In this document: positions 61,601-64,000 of the stretch, piece after piece | Layout: each line of letters opens with the position of its first letter | How positions within the stretch are numbered: the stretch's first letter is position 1 | Assembly: GCF_041146395.1 (NCBI RefSeq) | Contig: NC_091012.1 | Coordinates: 16,234,193-16,298,192, forward strand | Reading direction: 5' to 3' | Source of the DNA: Eulemur rufifrons | Taxonomy: Eukaryota; Chordata; Mammalia; Primates; Lemuridae | DNA length: 64,000 nucleotides | Notes under the pieces: generated by a model | Told to the model about the DNA's origin: nothing | The model's database searches: none | The model's input: only the letters and a program-made list of their open reading frames with translations | Made by a program: the position numbers and the translations under genes

Positions 61601-61890
61601 CTGCATGAGGCAAAGCCTGATAGAACTACAAGGAGAAATAGGTGGATCCACTATATCATGGTTGGAGACTTCAACGTCCTCTGTCAGAAATAGCCAGACC
61701 CAGCAGGTGGAAAGTCCAGAAGGACACAGTTGAACCCAACCACACCATCCATCAATTGGACCGAATTGACATCTACAGAGGACGTCATCCAACAGTAGCA
61801 GCATACACATTCTTCTCACGGTCACGTGGAATAGTAGAATCTGCTCAACTAGAGGTCCTTATTTCATTTTCAATAATGCGATAGGGGTAT
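58650..61890 (+). mobile_element. Old L1M, 5' UTR to ORF2, host for two later insertions
   Basis: From TGGTGTAATTATCGGGCTGG (near 58968) through ORF1-like text to ORF2 endonuclease sequence, resuming at 61596 with ACTGCATGAGGCAAAGCC, GTTGGAGACTTCAACGTCC and CATACACATTCTTCTCACGG. Stops throughout. It is interrupted by a repeat unit (60688-60772 plus 61542-61595) that itself contains a young L1. Confidence 0.8.
60773..61524 (+). mobile_element. Young strepsirrhine-type L1, 5'-truncated, with 17-bp target duplication
   Basis: Encodes the C-terminal ~180 residues of ORF2 in one open frame ([48 protein letters not shown]) ending at 61295. A GGTGGGGGAGGGGATGGGGG-type 3' UTR and an A-tail follow. 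AAAAAAACACATTCTTT occurs at 60756-60772 and again at 61525-61541. Very similar to the copy at 37918-38969. Confidence 0.92.
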
Positions 61891-63445
61891 AAGTGTATAT
61901 CTAGTAGTGCCTAGGCAATTACTAGAGATACTGAAAATAACTAGAAAAATGATTTAAAGAGAGGAATTTGAAATCAATTTCCTCTCAAACTTTTGTTTTT
62001 CTTGTTGAAATAAGGAACAATTCCTATAGATATGTACCATTGCCTAAGCAAACAGGCAAGTAGAGATAACTGGAACAATAGGTGAAAGGCAGGAAGAGGA
62101 TAACTTGTTCCTGTCAAATATTAGTTCATTTCTGTCAACTTAAGTAATCTGTTCAGTATATTGGGTGTACCTAGTTATGTGGAAACACCTGAGGTATCTG
62201 CAGTAACCTGTTGAGCCTGGAAGCACAAATTCACATTCTTCTTGACTCCGAAAGAATGAGAGCACAGAACTCTAGATAGATGAGTGTTACCCAGGGGAAC
62301 AATTGACAAGGAATAACTGGTGATAACACAAGGGTTATGTGATGGCGGGAAAAGGAAATCCCATCCTTTTCAGTCCATTTTTCTTCTTTTAGGAATAATG
62401 AATTATTACCACAGATATGTCATCATAAATATGGAAATAGCAACCTGGAAAACTAGAAATACAAGGATTATCTAGATAAATAGTTGATTCCAGGAAACTG
62501 AATAGTCATCTTTTTTTTTTGTATGTGGTTGACTAGTCTTTTTTCTTTTTCAGCTTTATTGAGATATAATTATAAGTAAAATATTATATTTATTTAAAGT
62601 GTACAATGTAATGTTTTGATGTACATATTCATTTTGAAATGATCACAGCAACCAAGCTGTTTAACATACTCATCCTCTCATGTATTTACCATTTTCTTTC
62701 CTTTCCCTTTTTTTGTAGTGAGAACACCTAAGGTCTACCGTCTTAGTGACATTTAAGTGCACAATATGGTGTTTTTAATTATAACCAAGGGGCAAAAGTT
62801 GCAGGTATTTACGTTTGGGGGATCTAATGTAAAGCATGGGGATTAGAGTTTATAATTACCATTTCTTCTTCACTCAAAATTCTTATATCCCGTTAGAAAT
62901 GTTACTTCAAATATTATATAGTGTATATAATTTGCCTTGGTGAATAGTTAACTATAGAGATAACTATAATAGTTGAATCCAGGGACTAGAAAAACACATT
63001 CTTTTCAAAACTACTTTTTATGTCTTGTTCAAATAATGTGCTAACGCTCTAGATAGTTAGTGGTGCCTAAGTAACTATTTGAATACTACCTAAACATAAA
63101 TGGAGATAAACAGAATGAATAGTATAAGTAAGGAAACTGAAAAACATTTTCTTCTAAAATCATACTTTTATTCTTTCTAACAAAAGTCAGTACTAGAGAT
63201 ACCAAGTGGTAGTAGCTAACATGATTACTAGAGCCAAGTAGAAATAATGAGGACAATAGGTTAAATAAGATTTTGAAAGTACTTTCCTTAATTCTTAATT
63301 TTTATATCATTGAAATACAGTGCTATTATTCTATATATTAATAATTAGGGGTACCTCAATCACTAGTTAGCTAAAGCTAACTAGTTCAAGGGAGGTAGTA
63401 GAAAGCACTTTAGTCTCAACTCTAGCTTCCCATATCAGCATGAAA
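61890..63445 (+). repeat. Degenerate ~130-bp tandem repeat array
   Basis: Related units of roughly 115-145 bases begin near 61897, 62040, 62163, 62278, 62420, 62933, 63058, 63193 and 63340. Recurrent landmarks in order: TGCCTAAGTAACTA, AGAGATAACT, AACAATAGG or GAATAG, GGAAACTGAAAAACA, ATTTTCTTTTC / TTCTTGTT, and CTAGATAG. An antisense L1 tail (62525-62915) splits the array. The unit at 62915-63056 is nearly the same as the unit inserted in the L1 at 60688. Confidence 0.55.
62525..62915 (-). mobile_element. Antisense L1 3' end inside the array
   Basis: The plus strand reads TTCAGCTTTATTGAGATATA, AAAGTGTACAATGTAATG, GATCACAGCAACCAAGCTG and GAGAACACCTAAGGTCTACC, the reversed tail of an older L1 like the one ending at 4510. 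Confidence 0.8.
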
Positions 63446-63449
63446 TAAT

Positions 63450-64000
63450 ATATTGGTGACAAACAGAATTAGCCATACTTAGTGAAACTAATTTATTGGA
63501 TATAAGGCATTCATACCTTATATAAAAATTAACTCAAAATGGATTAACATTAAATGTAATACCAGAAACTGTATAACGTCTAGAATAAAGCATAGGGAAC
63601 AATCTCTTTGACATTAGCCCTAGTAATGATTTTTTTTGTTATATCACACCAAAATAGTACAGGCAATAAAAGCAAAACCAAAACAAGTAAGACTACATCA
63701 GGCTAAGATGTTTCTGCACAGTAAAAGAGAAACAAAACAAAACAAAACAAACAAACATAAAAGAGCAACCCAAGGATTGGGAGAAAATATATTTGATGAA
63801 TGTAATGTTTAAAATATATGAGGATCTCTACTCAGTAACACACCAAAAAAAGGGTAAATGTGACTTAAAATATGCAAAGACCTAAGTAGGTATTTCTCCA
63901 CTGAGGACAGAAAAATGGCAAATAAGTTTATGAGAAGATGCTCAACATCATTATTCATCAGGTAAATGCAAGTGAAACCACAATGAGATATCACCTCACA
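63450..64000 (+). mobile_element. L1 fragment, sense, runs off the window
   Basis: ORF2 3' part: AACTCAAAATGGATTAACAT, AGACTACATCAGGCTAAGAT, TGCTCAACATCATTATTCAT and CACAATGAGATATCACCTCA at the window end. Confidence 0.85.

Noticed and set aside
1..64000. tRNA, rRNA, CRISPR arrays or bacterial operon features
   Set aside because: None seen. Repeats, spliced exons and composition are those of a mammalian nuclear genome.

Overview
The window is nuclear DNA from a primate, most likely a lemur or other strepsirrhine. Two antisense Alu elements (near 29.5 kb and 32.1 kb) carry a left-arm wording (TTGCCTGGGCTAGAGTGCC, then GTCAGCCTAGCTCACAGCAA) that I associate with strepsirrhine Alus. Three relatively fresh, 5'-truncated L1 copies share a 3' end unlike human L1PA. 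Protein-coding density is very low. About half of the sequence is recognisable L1, Alu, LTR, MIR or simple repeat.

The gene content points to the region orthologous to human Xq28 (MAGEA / GABRA3-GABRQ / CSAG neighbourhood). It contains: (1) an unprocessed MAGEA-family pseudogene on the minus strand at 13.7-15.25 kb, preceded at 15.5-18.6 kb by a degenerate tandem repeat whose units resemble MAGEA non-coding 5' exons, several keeping a splice donor; (2) an isolated 153-base exon encoding the first transmembrane segment of a GABA-A receptor subunit, closest to theta (GABRQ), at 26.85-27.0 kb; (3) two direct copies of a CSAG-like two-exon gene on the minus strand. The 50 kb copy is intact with TATA box, splice sites and poly(A) signal. 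The 33.6 kb copy has an early stop and a destroyed TATA box; (4) exons of a SYCP3/XLR/FAM9 (Cor1) family gene on the plus strand: two C-terminal exons at 42.5-42.8 kb and two mid-protein exons with perfect splice phase at 52.0-53.6 kb. Mouse carries its Xlr3/4/5 genes in the syntenic region, so this family here in a primate is the most interesting content.

Layout: 0-5.7 kb unique sequence then L1; 5.7-13.7 kb unique sequence with MaLR-type LTRs and a MIR; 13.7-18.6 kb MAGEA pseudogene and its 5' repeat; 18.6-26.8 kb L1 fragments, an LTR and a coding-like remnant; 26.8-27.5 kb orphan GABRQ exon and a TG-rich minisatellite; 27.8-33.3 kb Alus and L1; 33.3-34.6 kb CSAG copy 1; 34.8-41.6 kb nested L1s; 42.5-43.5 kb SYCP3-like 3' exons and an unidentified remnant; 46.8-47.9 kb L1; 49.6-51.0 kb CSAG copy 2; 51.4-56.1 kb SYCP3-like exons flanked by an inverted repeat; 56.1-57.8 kb CpG-rich segment; 58.6-64 kb old L1 with a young L1, and a degenerate ~130-bp tandem repeat.

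The recognisable genes are of the X-linked cancer/testis or meiotic type (MAGEA, CSAG, SYCP3/XLR), a class that duplicates and decays rapidly, and the mix of intact and broken copies fits this. All family names come from reading translated motifs and from memory; no database search was run.
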